A program made the translations under genes and the position numbers. 64,000 nt of DNA from a bacterium (GTDB lineage Bacteria; Planctomycetota; Planctomycetia; Pirellulales; Pirellulaceae): contig WGNR01000010.1 in NCBI GenBank assembly GCA_016124445.1, forward strand, positions 1 through 64,000, in the 5' to 3' direction. This document shows positions 24,932 to 33,809 of the stretch, piece by piece; positions within the stretch are counted from its first letter, which is position 1; each line of letters starts with the position of its first letter. The notes under the pieces were generated by a model, which was not told the origin of the DNA, ran no database searches, and saw only the letters and a program-made list of their open reading frames with translations.

Positions 24932-26332
24932 CTAACCTCGCGCGGCTGCTTGAGCCGGCCAAGTAGAAGAGGGTGGGGAAGGGCGGGAACGTCGAGCAAG
25001 GCCGAAGTCATACGCTAGTGCGGCATTCATGCCGGCAATCAGGTAAATCAGCAATTGCTCGAACGGCATGAAGGTGATCTCGTGTCCAACCATCTGGCAG
25101 AAGGCAATCAAAACCGTACCCACGCCAAGCGTGCCGACTGATTTTGCCCACTCAGGCGCATCGCTGCGGGCCAATCGCCAGCCGCTACGCAGCCATAACA
25201 GGTACATCGCAATAAACGGGATGAACCCAACCAAACCGAGATCGCACAGCACGCTCAGGAACGTGTTGTGATGGTCGTAATTGCGAATCGATTCCAGAAT
25301 CAAATCGACGTTGCGATCGGCCAGGTACGGAAGCTTGGCCCGTCGGAACTGACTGAAACCATGTCCGAACAGTGGCTGATCGAGGAACATTTCCCACGAA
25401 ACATAGGTGAAGCTGGCTCGCATGCTGACCGAACGACGCGTGTCTTGGGCCGAGCCTTCTCGCTGCAGGCCCATGATCGAATCTGATTTGAGTGCCACTG
25501 CCAACACGGCACAAGCCAGCATACCGGTAATCAGGACGGTTCGAGCTTTGCCTTGCATGGTCAGAAAGACGCCGACCAGCAGGCTCACTCCGCAGCCAGC
25601 CCAGACGGTTCTAGTTTTGGTGAAAAAGACCGCTACCAGAAACAGTGGCACCAGGCTCAGGATGAACCACCGCCATTTGCTCGAAGTGCGAGCCCACAGC
25701 AAACAGGTCGCAAGCATCGTGCCGCACAGGTAAACGCCATAGCTGACCGATTGCACCATCGGTCCGCGAGCCCGGCCAAAGTGCAGACCGACTTTTGGAT
25801 CGGCGATGTAGCGTGGGAAGACAATTCCATACAGCCCAAGTCCTTCGCAGATACCTGTCACTGCCAGGTAAACGCCAAACACGCACATGGCGATCAGGAA
25901 CCAATCGATCTGCTTTTCGTCGTATTTCAGATTTCTCGCAACGATATAAACAGCAAGCGGAATCAAATAGCCGTTGATCAAATGCTGAACCGGTGGAACC
26001 TGGTCAGGAGCCAGGTCACGGATGTCGTGCGAGAACGTGTTGATGAACAGCACGCCAAAGAAAATCGCGATGACCGTGTCTAAGGTCATCCAGGGGCGAA
26101 GCTCGAGTCGACCCAACTTCCATTGCACCACGAAAGCGGCCCCCAGACCGACAATCGCCAGGCGGTCGATCGAAAGGTTGATGCCACCCAGCTTGAATTC
26201 GAAGAAATAGACCCCGAACGCCGCCGTCGCGACCAACAACCCAACGCAGCTTAACAACAGGTTGCCGCGCGTTGCCAGAATGATCGCCCATACCAGGCCG
26301 ACGAGTGCGAAGATGGCAATGATCGCGGTCAT
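24932..26332 (-). CDS. O-antigen ligase / Wzy-like polymerase
   Basis: The 466-aa integral membrane protein has about 12 hydrophobic segments and one large extracytoplasmic loop (about 290-350). That loop has the family motif PLFGHGFSQF and then YDHHNTFLSVLCDLGLVGFI. Such proteins either ligate O-antigen to a lipid acceptor or polymerise repeat units; sequence alone does not decide. Start ATG 26332 lies 62 bases after the Wzz-like gene. The C-terminus is basic and polar (ARRSRPSPPSS). Confidence 0.85.
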   Translation of the reverse strand: MTAIIAIFALVGLVWAIILATRGNLLLSCVGLLVATAAFGVYFFEFKLGGINLSIDRLAIVGLGAAFVVQWKLGRLELRPWMTLDTVIAIFFGVLFINTFSHDIRDLAPDQVPPVQHLINGYLIPLAVYIVARNLKYDEKQIDWFLIAMCVFGVYLAVTGICEGLGLYGIVFPRYIADPKVGLHFGRARGPMVQSVSYGVYLCGTMLATCLLWARTSSKWRWFILSLVPLFLVAVFFTKTRTVWAGCGVSLLVGVFLTMQGKARTVLITGMLACAVLAVALKSDSIMGLQREGSAQDTRRSVSMRASFTYVSWEMFLDQPLFGHGFSQFRRAKLPYLADRNVDLILESIRNYDHHNTFLSVLCDLGLVGFIPFIAMYLLWLRSGWRLARSDAPEWAKSVGTLGVGTVLIAFCQMVGHEITFMPFEQLLIYLIAGMNAALAYDFGLARRSRPSPPSSTWPAQAAARG

Positions 26333-26394
26333 GAAGAAGTATCAGATCGTGGTTGTTGATGTCGACGAAACCGCGGAAGTCTGAATCGCTTCGA

Positions 26395-27864
26395 TCAGTT
26401 CGCCGACGGGTTCCTAAACGCCAGTTGGACTAAGGCTTCCTTCAAAGATAGGCCATGCCCGGCATGGGGAGTGCCAGAGGGCGAAGGTGCCGAGCCATTG
26501 GTGCCTGGCTTGGCCGATGGTGCCGGTTGTGCCGATGGTGATGGCGACAGCGGCACGGTCAGGAAGAGGATGCCAAGCCCAAGCAGCAATCCGCCTATCA
26601 GACCGGCACCAGCGATCACTTTGCGCGAAGGTCCCAGGGGATAGTCGCTTACTTCCGGATCGCTGACCTTGGTGACCAGACTGGTTGTCGAGGCCGCTTT
26701 CACCGACGAGTGGGCATCGGCCAGATCGGTGCGGATCTGGGTTAGCTTGGCACTCTTTTCTCGAACTTCCGCGACCAGATTGTTGTATCCGGCTCGAATG
26801 GAAGCCAGCTTCGACATGCGATTGCTCACGTCTCCCAGCATCGCTTCGAGTTGCTCGATACGACTGGCGTTGACGGTTCGTTCTGCTTGAAGCCCCTCGA
26901 TTGCCAGCGAAATCTCACGATGCAGGTGTTCGCGAACTTCTTCCTCGGCATGGCGAGCGGCGATCACGCCCGGATGGTCGTCGGTGCGAATACCTTGCAA
27001 TGCGGCGGTGCGAAGTTGAGCGTCGATCAGGCCATCTTTCAGACGCCGTAAGGCGGGTTGTGACTCGAGTAATTGGTTGGGGGTCGCAATCAACTGGTTT
27101 GTGTTTTGCTGAGCCGTTTCAAGGATCATCAGCAATTGTTCCGAACTTTGCTGGGTGGCCATGGCCGCGCGAAGTTCGTTTTTGATCTGAACCATCTGTT
27201 CGCGAAGGTTGCCGTTACCGGAGCCCACTTCGTTCAGGATGCGTAGTTCGGCCAGATCCGTACCTACTTCGGCCTCCATGGTCGAAAGCTCAGCGGTGAC
27301 CTGCTCGAGGGCCTGGTCGGCCTGCTGCTGTCGATATTCAAGTTCTTCAACCAGGCTTTTAGCTCGGCTGGTTCGCATTTCACTGAGCTGAAGATCGACC
27401 TGGTTGCAGATCAACGCGTTCAGTTTTTGGGCACGCTCCGGTGTTTCGGCCTCAACACTGATATACAGCATTTCGGTCGTACCGAATTCGGTGCCACTGG
27501 GGGAATGCACGCTGATCGTTTCGCGGGCCGAAGCAATATCGTCTTTGTTGGGCCACGAAGAAGTTGCCCAGCGATTGGATGGCGGTCCTAATTCTTTGAG
27601 TGCGGATTCGATCACTTCCCGCGAACGCGTCACTTGCAGGATCGTTTCTTGGGCGTTCTTCATGTCTTCAATACGCGAGAACTTACCAGGCTGGCCCAGA
27701 CTGCTGACAGTTTCGTCTCGCAGCACGATGCCTTGCGTCGCGCTCCAGAGATCAGGCTTCACCATGGCGTAGCCAATCGCTCCAGCGGTGACGATCAGCA
27801 TAGGGACGATCCAGCGTAGGCGATAGTAAACGAGTGCGAGAAGAATATCAGCCGGGTTCCGCAT
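26395..27864 (-). CDS. Wzz-type polysaccharide chain-length / co-polymerase protein
   Basis: The 489-aa protein has two membrane helices, at about 16-37 (IVPMLIVTAGAIGYAMV) and about 425-447 (KVIAGAGLIGGLLLGLGILF). They flank a long periplasmic domain with coiled coils at about 145-400. The PxxP-type motif before the second helix is YPLGPSRK. A Pro/Ser-rich cytoplasmic tail follows. There is no tyrosine kinase domain. It should set polymer length or export with the ligase/polymerase. ATG 27864 follows GAGG by nine bases. It is the first gene of the leftward operon, behind a hairpin leader. Confidence 0.85.
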   Translation of the reverse strand: MRNPADILLALVYYRLRWIVPMLIVTAGAIGYAMVKPDLWSATQGIVLRDETVSSLGQPGKFSRIEDMKNAQETILQVTRSREVIESALKELGPPSNRWATSSWPNKDDIASARETISVHSPSGTEFGTTEMLYISVEAETPERAQKLNALICNQVDLQLSEMRTSRAKSLVEELEYRQQQADQALEQVTAELSTMEAEVGTDLAELRILNEVGSGNGNLREQMVQIKNELRAAMATQQSSEQLLMILETAQQNTNQLIATPNQLLESQPALRRLKDGLIDAQLRTAALQGIRTDDHPGVIAARHAEEEVREHLHREISLAIEGLQAERTVNASRIEQLEAMLGDVSNRMSKLASIRAGYNNLVAEVREKSAKLTQIRTDLADAHSSVKAASTTSLVTKVSDPEVSDYPLGPSRKVIAGAGLIGGLLLGLGILFLTVPLSPSPSAQPAPSAKPGTNGSAPSPSGTPHAGHGLSLKEALVQLAFRNPSAN

Positions 27865-27902
27865 AGCCGTTGCCTCAGTCGATAGGCAGATGTGCAAAGA
27901 GA

Positions 27903-27957
27903 AAAAACGTGTGGGAAGCACGCTGTTAGCCAGAAAGCCTTCAGCGTTGCTTCCCAC
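27903..27957 (-). terminator. Candidate leader attenuator before the Wzz-like gene
   Basis: GTGGGAAGCACGCTG (27911-27925) pairs with CAGCGTTGCTTCCCAC (27942-27957) with a single bulged base. On the minus strand the stem is followed by ACG and a run of six T's. It lies about 40 bases before the Wzz start codon, inside the 432-base divergent region, so it would stop transcription in the leader unless disrupted. Confidence 0.55.
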
Positions 27958-28296
27958 AACCCCGATTCGCCGTACCTTAAGGCAAAGCCAGTGCCATGAA
28001 TGGCGAGAAAAGCTTTGGTGACGCTGCAACGTGACTGTAGGAAGGAACTTAGCTGCGTAGGGTCGGCCTATATCGGTTGGCCGACGGATGTTGCAAATCG
28101 GCAAGCCATGTTGCGAAAAGACCACGTACGTGGTGCTTTGGCAGCGCTCCGGCGGTCATGAGCCGACATCCTGGTTAAACCGTCCTCAGTTCGTTTGCTT
28201 TTACTGGTGGGTGGGGAATGTTTAAGAATCCGAGGGTACCTGGAAATCGGTTTGCGCGGTGGTGAACCGAAACCTTACTCGTAACCTTGCCCCCAC
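27958..28296. promoter_or_regulatory. Divergent control region of the polysaccharide locus
   Basis: The region separates the leftward Wzz operon from the rightward acetyltransferase operon. It contains a perfect 14-bp palindrome, ACCACGTACGTGGT (28121-28134), and a hairpin GTCGGCC (28062-28068) with GGCCGAC (28079-28085). Either could be a protein-binding site or leader structure. No gene is visible. No promoter hexamers could be chosen securely. Confidence 0.4.
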
Positions 28297-29403
28297 ATGA
28301 TCATGCACGTTCAGCTACTGACCGATCCTCAAGAACTTGTCGCCTTGCGGCCAGCGTGGAATACGTTGTCGGGAGATGTTCCGCTTCGTCGTTACGAATG
28401 GCTCATGTCGTGGTGGCGTTACTATCGTGAAGAGCACCAGCTATACGTCTTGGGTGTTTTCGATCAAGACAAGCTCGTTGGCTTGGCTCCTTGGTATAAG
28501 GCAGCCGGCCGGACCGGTGGCCGGACGCTTCGCTTCCTGGGCGATGGCGACGTTTGTTCCGACTACCTCGATATCCTCGCTCATCCCGAATACCAGGAAC
28601 AGATCGCCCCCCTATTGGTCGATTGGCTGCAGCGAGCGCTGACCGGCGAGAACGCCTGGGATGCGATCGAGCTGGATGGTATCGATGCGGCGACTCCCAT
28701 GGTTGCGGAACTGGCCGATCAGATGTCGCGCTATCAAGCTTTGGTTCATCGCCGGCCGGCGCTGAACTGTTGGCGGCTGGAACTTCCTGAAAGCTGGTAC
28801 GACTTCGAGATGCTGATGTCGAAGTCACATCGCAAGCAGGTTCGTCGTTTGATCAAGCGAGTCGCCGACACCGATCGATGCCAGTTGCACATCTGCGATA
28901 CGGCTTCGAGATTAGATGAAGCGATGGCTGTGTTGATCGATCTGCATATGCGTCGGCGAACGTCGCTCGATCAGCCAGGCTGCTTTGCCTGCGACCGCTT
29001 TACCAAGTTTTTGTATGCCGCAGCCGGCGAAATGATGTCCAGCGGCCACTGCGAGATCCTGTGGGTTGAGCTGGATGGGCTGCCGATCGCGGCTGAAATT
29101 CATCTTCTGGCCAACAGTATCCGCTATGCCTATCAGGCAGGTATCGATCCGGACCGCATGGAAGAAGAACCAGGCAGCCTGATGCATATCAAGCTGATTC
29201 AGCGGGCGATCGAGCAAGGTTTGCAGGCAATCGATTTCCTGCGTGGCGACGAACCATACAAAGCTCATTGGCGAGCCGTATCACGCCCCTGTGAGACGAT
29301 TCGCGTGGTTCCCAATACAACATTCGGACTGGTCCAGCACGGGATCTGGTCGACCAAGGCTCAAGTCAAAAGCTGGTTTAAGGCTTCGTTGGGCAAGCAG
29401 TAG
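28297..29403 (+). CDS. CelD/BcsL-type GNAT acetyltransferase
   Basis: The 368-aa protein matches the GNAT acetyltransferase 6 (FemAB/CelD-like) architecture found in exopolysaccharide loci. It has YEWLMSWWRYYREE near residue 34, SHRKQVRRLIKRV (about 179-191), a double GNAT-like fold and IDFLRGDEPYKAHW near 315. It probably acylates a sugar or lipid intermediate. The ATG at 28297 has no clear ribosome binding site. It heads the rightward operon: a 12-base gap precedes the deacetylase. Confidence 0.85.
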   Translation: MIMHVQLLTDPQELVALRPAWNTLSGDVPLRRYEWLMSWWRYYREEHQLYVLGVFDQDKLVGLAPWYKAAGRTGGRTLRFLGDGDVCSDYLDILAHPEYQEQIAPLLVDWLQRALTGENAWDAIELDGIDAATPMVAELADQMSRYQALVHRRPALNCWRLELPESWYDFEMLMSKSHRKQVRRLIKRVADTDRCQLHICDTASRLDEAMAVLIDLHMRRRTSLDQPGCFACDRFTKFLYAAAGEMMSSGHCEILWVELDGLPIAAEIHLLANSIRYAYQAGIDPDRMEEEPGSLMHIKLIQRAIEQGLQAIDFLRGDEPYKAHWRAVSRPCETIRVVPNTTFGLVQHGIWSTKAQVKSWFKASLGKQ

Positions 29404-29415
29404 AAGGCAAGTAGA

Positions 29416-30285
29416 TTGACACGTATTCAAGAGGCACTTCTGGACGGCTACCGGGCGGTGACCTGGCCCTGGCGAGCCAGGTTTCGCCAAGTTCGTGCGC
29501 GCGTTGGCATGTCCCCGGTGATGGTGCTGTTCTATCATCGCGTCGCGGATTACGACGTGACACCTTGGACGATTACCAATGACGACTTCCGGCGTCATTT
29601 GGATTGGCTGCAAGAGAATCTGGAGTTGGTTTCCTTGGAAGAGGCCCAGCGCCGCATTGCTACCAGGTTCAACGAGCATCCCTGCGTCACGATCACCTTT
29701 GATGATGGCTACGCGGACAACTGCGATCATGCAATCGGCGAGTTGATCGAGCGTCAGATCCCGGCGACGTACTTCGTTACGTTGGACAACATCTTGACCG
29801 GATTGCCGTTTCCGCATGATGCCGATTTGGAAATCGACGCTCGACCAAACACGCTCGACCAGATTCGCGACATGGCGAAGAGCGGTCTGATCGAGATTGG
29901 CGGGCACACGCGATCCCATCTCGATTGCGGTAAGATCAAGGATCTGCTCGAGCTCAAAGACGAAGTGATCTATTCAATCGACGCGTTGGAGTACTTGCTC
30001 GATCGGCCGATCAACTACTTTGCGTTTCCGTTTGGCCAGCACAAAAACATCAATGATACGGCGATCAATCTGCTTCGCGAGCGAGGCATTCGCGGCTTTT
30101 GCTCGGCTTACGGCGGATACAACTTCCCCGGTGACGACCCATACCATATTCAACGGATTCATGGAGATTCGGAACTGAGTCGCTTGAAAAACTGGTTGAC
30201 GATCGATCCTCGAAAGCTCACAGGTGTCAAGCGTTATCAACCTCGCTACAACATGCCATTGGCCGCAGCGGGAGATAAAAAATGA
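29416..30285 (+). CDS. Polysaccharide deacetylase (NodB domain)
   Basis: The 289-aa protein has a carbohydrate esterase 4 domain from about residue 90. Motif 1 is TFDDGYADN (catalytic Asp, metal Asp), the metal-His motif is GGHTRSHLDC, and FAFPFGQH follows. It removes N- or O-acetyl groups from a glycan. No signal peptide is apparent; the N-terminus has basic and hydrophobic patches. The start is TTG at 29416. The stop overlaps the flippase start in ATGA, showing translational coupling. Confidence 0.9.
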   Translation: MTRIQEALLDGYRAVTWPWRARFRQVRARVGMSPVMVLFYHRVADYDVTPWTITNDDFRRHLDWLQENLELVSLEEAQRRIATRFNEHPCVTITFDDGYADNCDHAIGELIERQIPATYFVTLDNILTGLPFPHDADLEIDARPNTLDQIRDMAKSGLIEIGGHTRSHLDCGKIKDLLELKDEVIYSIDALEYLLDRPINYFAFPFGQHKNINDTAINLLRERGIRGFCSAYGGYNFPGDDPYHIQRIHGDSELSRLKNWLTIDPRKLTGVKRYQPRYNMPLAAAGDKK

Positions 30286-31799
30286 GTTCCGCTTCGTCGG
30301 TTGATACTTCGGTTGAAGTACCGGATATCCCGACCTATCGTACAACTTCCCTCGCCGAGAGTGTCATGCTGCTGGCGATGCTGACGGTCTTCCAACGCGG
30401 CATCGGCTTTGTCCGCGGGGTCCTCTTTTGCCGCTGGCTACCGCCGGAACAATTGGGACTTTGGGACCTGGTGTTCGGCTTCCTGATGCTGGCAGGTCCG
30501 CTGGTAGTGCTGGGCATTCCCGGATCCTTTGGCCGCTATGTCGAGCATTTCCGCCAAAAGGGCCAACTGCGAACGTTCCTTTTTCGAACGACCGTCACGA
30601 CATTTCTGCTCACCATTGTTGGCTGTGCCGGCTTGTGGCTGTTCCATGATCAAGCCGCAGTTGTCCTATTCAAAGATCAGAGTCTGGCCCCCATCATTCC
30701 GATCGTAGCGTTAACGCTGATCGCGGTGATTGGCTTCAACTATTTCGTCGAACTGTTCATTGCCATGCGGCAGATGCGCATGGTCTCGGCGCTGCAGTTC
30801 ATCAATAGCGTGCTGTTTGCCGTGGTGGGACTGGGGCTGTTGCTATGGTACGAACCGAGCGCTCAGAGCGTGATTCTTTCGTACGGGATCGCCTGTAGCG
30901 CGACGATTATTCTGGGGGCATTTGTTCTCGCTCGCGATTGGCGAAACCTTCCCCTGGCGGGCGAGATTCCCAAGCACTCGGAGTTCTGGCGAAAGCTGCT
31001 GCCGTTCGCGGCGTGGTTGTGGGCGATCAATCTTCTGTCGAACCTGTTTGAAGTGGTCGACCGTTACATGATCGTTCATTTCAGTGGTTTACCGGCCGAG
31101 CAAAGCATCAGTCTGGTGGGCGACTATCACAGCAGCCGAGTGGTCCCGTGGCTGATGGTTGCGGTGGCTAACCTGTTTGGCGGAATCTTGCTGCCTCATC
31201 TTTCCGCCGACTGGGAACGGGGAGATCGCGATCATGTTTCCAAGCAGATCAATCTGCTGCTCAAGATTGGATCGCTGGTAATGATGGCAGGGGCGATCGC
31301 GATCGGCGTGGTGGCACCGTACCTGTTCGAGTATGTCTTTGAAGGCAAATACAGCGGTGGGCTCGAAGTGCTGCCGTGGACCTTGACTTACTGTGTTTGG
31401 TACAGCATGAGTGGTTGCGCGATGCTCTATTTCTGCTGTGCTGAGAAGACCCACGTTGGAGCAATCGTGTTTGGCGTGGGCCTGGCATCCAATGTCGCCC
31501 TCAACGCACTGCTGCTTCCGATTTGGGGTTTGACCGGCGCGGTGATGGCCACGGCAATTGCCAATGCCATCGCCATTTCTTTGGCTTTATGGCTGGCCCA
31601 CCGGCATGGTCTGCAGGTTCAGAAATCAACGATCCTGCTGGCCGCGGTACCACTTCTATTGGGGTTCGGTTGGATCCCGGCAATCGCGGTCTGGAGCTTT
31701 CTGGTTTGGCAGGCACTGTCGGCCAACTGGTTGTTGGATGCCCAGGAGAAAAAAAGCCTGGGAGACGGGATAGCCGTGCTGACCAAGCGATTCAGCTAG
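30282..31799 (+). CDS. Polysaccharide flippase (Wzx/MATE-like)
   Basis: The 505-aa integral membrane protein has about 12-14 predicted helices in the pattern of the oligosaccharide flippase family, which moves lipid-linked repeat units to the outer membrane face. It begins with a polar N-terminus of about 25 residues and ends with a basic segment (QEKKSLGDGIAVLTKRFS). The start ATG at 30282 overlaps the deacetylase stop. Specificity cannot be read from the sequence. Confidence 0.87.
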   Translation: MSSASSVDTSVEVPDIPTYRTTSLAESVMLLAMLTVFQRGIGFVRGVLFCRWLPPEQLGLWDLVFGFLMLAGPLVVLGIPGSFGRYVEHFRQKGQLRTFLFRTTVTTFLLTIVGCAGLWLFHDQAAVVLFKDQSLAPIIPIVALTLIAVIGFNYFVELFIAMRQMRMVSALQFINSVLFAVVGLGLLLWYEPSAQSVILSYGIACSATIILGAFVLARDWRNLPLAGEIPKHSEFWRKLLPFAAWLWAINLLSNLFEVVDRYMIVHFSGLPAEQSISLVGDYHSSRVVPWLMVAVANLFGGILLPHLSADWERGDRDHVSKQINLLLKIGSLVMMAGAIAIGVVAPYLFEYVFEGKYSGGLEVLPWTLTYCVWYSMSGCAMLYFCCAEKTHVGAIVFGVGLASNVALNALLLPIWGLTGAVMATAIANAIAISLALWLAHRHGLQVQKSTILLAAVPLLLGFGWIPAIAVWSFLVWQALSANWLLDAQEKKSLGDGIAVLTKRFS

Positions 31800-31829
31800 T
31801 TCGCCGCCCGGAAGAAAAAGGAAAACGCA

Positions 31830-33056
31830 ATGCAACGTCGAAAGATCACACCTATCGAAAATCGCGGTCCGCTCCGGATCATGTTTCTGGTTACCAGCAT
31901 GCCGGTCGGCGGCGCCGAGACGTTGCTGGTTAACTTGATTCGATGCATGGATCGCAATCGCTTCGCTCCGGAACTTTGCTGCATGAAAGATCTCGGTCCG
32001 CTGGGCGAAGAGATGAAGCAAGAAGTTCCCACATTCCAGCGCATGCTCAGCGGCAAGTACGACCTGCGAGTCGTGCCGCGCCTGACTGAATTGTTTCGCA
32101 TGCGGCAGATCGATGCGATTGTCACCGTTGGTGCTGGTGACAAGATGTTCTGGGGGCGGCTGTGTGCCTACCTGGCGGGCGTTCCAGTGATTGCTTCCGC
32201 GATTCATTCGACCGGCTGGCCTGATTCAATCAATTGGCTCAACCGCCGGTTGACGTCGATAACCGATCGCTTCATCGGCGTGGCAGAGCCGCATGGCAAG
32301 CACCTGGTCGAGGTCGAAGGTTTTCCGGCCGAGAAAGTAACCGTCATTCCCAACGGCATCGATACCTATCGCTTCGTGGCGAATTCGGCGACCCGACAAA
32401 AAGTACGCGCCGAGTGGGGGATTGCGGATGATACCGTTGTCGCCGGAATCGTGGCGGCGCTACGGCCGGAGAAGGACCATGCGTTGTTCCTCAAAGCAGC
32501 TGCCCGAGTCGTCGAGCGATTGCCGCGAACCCACTTTGTAATCGTGGGTGACGGTCCGGAAAGAACAGCCATTGAGACGCTACGTGATGACCTGGGATTA
32601 ACCGATCACGTTTCGCTGTTAGGCAGCCGTAGCGATATACCTGAGTTACTTTCAGGCATGGATTGCTTTGTGCTGACCTCGAAGAACGAAGCGAGTCCCG
32701 TCTCGATTCTTGAGGCGATGTCGACCAGCTTGCCGGTTGTGGCCCCCCGCGTGGGGAGCATTCCCGATGCCATCGACGACGGCGTCAATGGACTGCTGGT
32801 CGAAGCGAGTAACTTGGAACAGACGGCCGAAGCGATGATTGCCGTGATGCAGGGTTCCAAGCTGCGGGCAGAAATGGGGAGCGAAGCACGAAGCAAGGTG
32901 CTGCGATACGGTTCGCTCGACGCGATGGTTGGCGGATATCAGGATCTGATCAGCGGCGTCTATCGCCAGAAGACGCAAAAAGCGGCTCAAGTAGCCACGA
33001 AACCGGCGACGTCCGGGGCGATCGTTCCTGGTCGATCGAAAGTGGGCGCATCGTAA
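31830..33056 (+). CDS. Glycosyltransferase family 4
   Basis: The 408-aa protein has the GT-B layout of GT4. An N-terminal Rossmann half starts MFLVTSMPVGGAETLLVNLI (the conserved GGAE). The UDP-sugar-binding half has VIPNGID near 172, VGDGPER near 240 and the EX7E motif in KNEASPVSILEAMSTSLPVV (about 290-309). It transfers a sugar from a nucleotide donor at the cytoplasmic membrane. ATG 31830 follows AGGA by about eight bases and lies 30 bases after the flippase. Confidence 0.93.
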   Translation: MQRRKITPIENRGPLRIMFLVTSMPVGGAETLLVNLIRCMDRNRFAPELCCMKDLGPLGEEMKQEVPTFQRMLSGKYDLRVVPRLTELFRMRQIDAIVTVGAGDKMFWGRLCAYLAGVPVIASAIHSTGWPDSINWLNRRLTSITDRFIGVAEPHGKHLVEVEGFPAEKVTVIPNGIDTYRFVANSATRQKVRAEWGIADDTVVAGIVAALRPEKDHALFLKAAARVVERLPRTHFVIVGDGPERTAIETLRDDLGLTDHVSLLGSRSDIPELLSGMDCFVLTSKNEASPVSILEAMSTSLPVVAPRVGSIPDAIDDGVNGLLVEASNLEQTAEAMIAVMQGSKLRAEMGSEARSKVLRYGSLDAMVGGYQDLISGVYRQKTQKAAQVATKPATSGAIVPGRSKVGAS

Positions 33057-33181
33057 ACCTCGCCCAGCACAAGAGTTTCGCAGTTTCAACCGCTGGTGGA
33101 TCTGGTAGTGGTGCGTTACGATGAAGGGATTGGTCGATAGGCTGCGAAATCGGTTTGGCTGCGTCGAGGTTCTAAAACAAG

Positions 33182-33793
33182 GTGAAGTTCAATCTCACGG
33201 GTCCGTTCTTGGCCGGCCTGGCAAAAGTGGTCGCTGGCAACAGCGTGCGGTGGGTTGATTGCCATCCCGACACCTGCCAACGCGTTTACTTCGCCAACCA
33301 CACCAGCCATATCGATGCCGTGATTATCTGGGCGTCGCTTCCCAAAGAGTGCCGCGAACTTACCAAGCCAGTCGCGGCGAAAGACTACTGGGACAAAGGT
33401 TGGTTCCGCCGCTACCTGGCCCGCTCGCTCAACGCGATGCTGATCGACCGCGAGAACATCAAGGTCCACCGTAGCCCGGTCGAATCGATGCTGAAAGAGA
33501 TGGGGGACAAGTATTCGGTCATCATCTTTCCCGAAGGAAGCCGAAACGACGGAACAACGCTCCGTGAGTTCAAAAGTGGGCTATTTTATCTAGCAAAGAA
33601 GCGACCCGACCTGGAATTGGTCCCGGTCTACGTCGACAATATGACTCGCATTCTGCCCAAGGGAGAGTACTTGCCGGTTCCACTTCTCAGCCGCGTGATC
33701 TTCGGACCGCCGATCTGGCTGGAAAATGGCGAACCCAAAGTAGACTTTCTGGCCCGAGCACGGGAATCGGTTTCCCGGCTGCGGGACGTTTGA
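33182..33793 (+). CDS. PlsC-family 1-acyl-sn-glycerol-3-phosphate acyltransferase
   Basis: The 203-aa protein carries the acyltransferase HX4D box NHTSHID (about 39-45) and the glycerophosphate-binding FPEGSRNDG (about 115-123), plus a later VPVYVDN motif. It should make phosphatidic acid from lysophosphatidic acid. GTG at 33182 is the start, with a weak ribosome binding site. The cdsA-like gene that uses its product begins 17 bases later. The pair is likely a phospholipid module attached to the polysaccharide operon. Confidence 0.88.
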   Translation: MKFNLTGPFLAGLAKVVAGNSVRWVDCHPDTCQRVYFANHTSHIDAVIIWASLPKECRELTKPVAAKDYWDKGWFRRYLARSLNAMLIDRENIKVHRSPVESMLKEMGDKYSVIIFPEGSRNDGTTLREFKSGLFYLAKKRPDLELVPVYVDNMTRILPKGEYLPVPLLSRVIFGPPIWLENGEPKVDFLARARESVSRLRDV

Positions 33794-33809
33794 AGCTTCG
33801 ATAGGCACC

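Noticed and set aside
27958..28140. Cyclic di-GMP riboswitch before the Wzz-like gene
   Set aside because: Some GCAAAGCC-like bases exist but on the wrong strand, and the conserved core and pairing pattern are not present.
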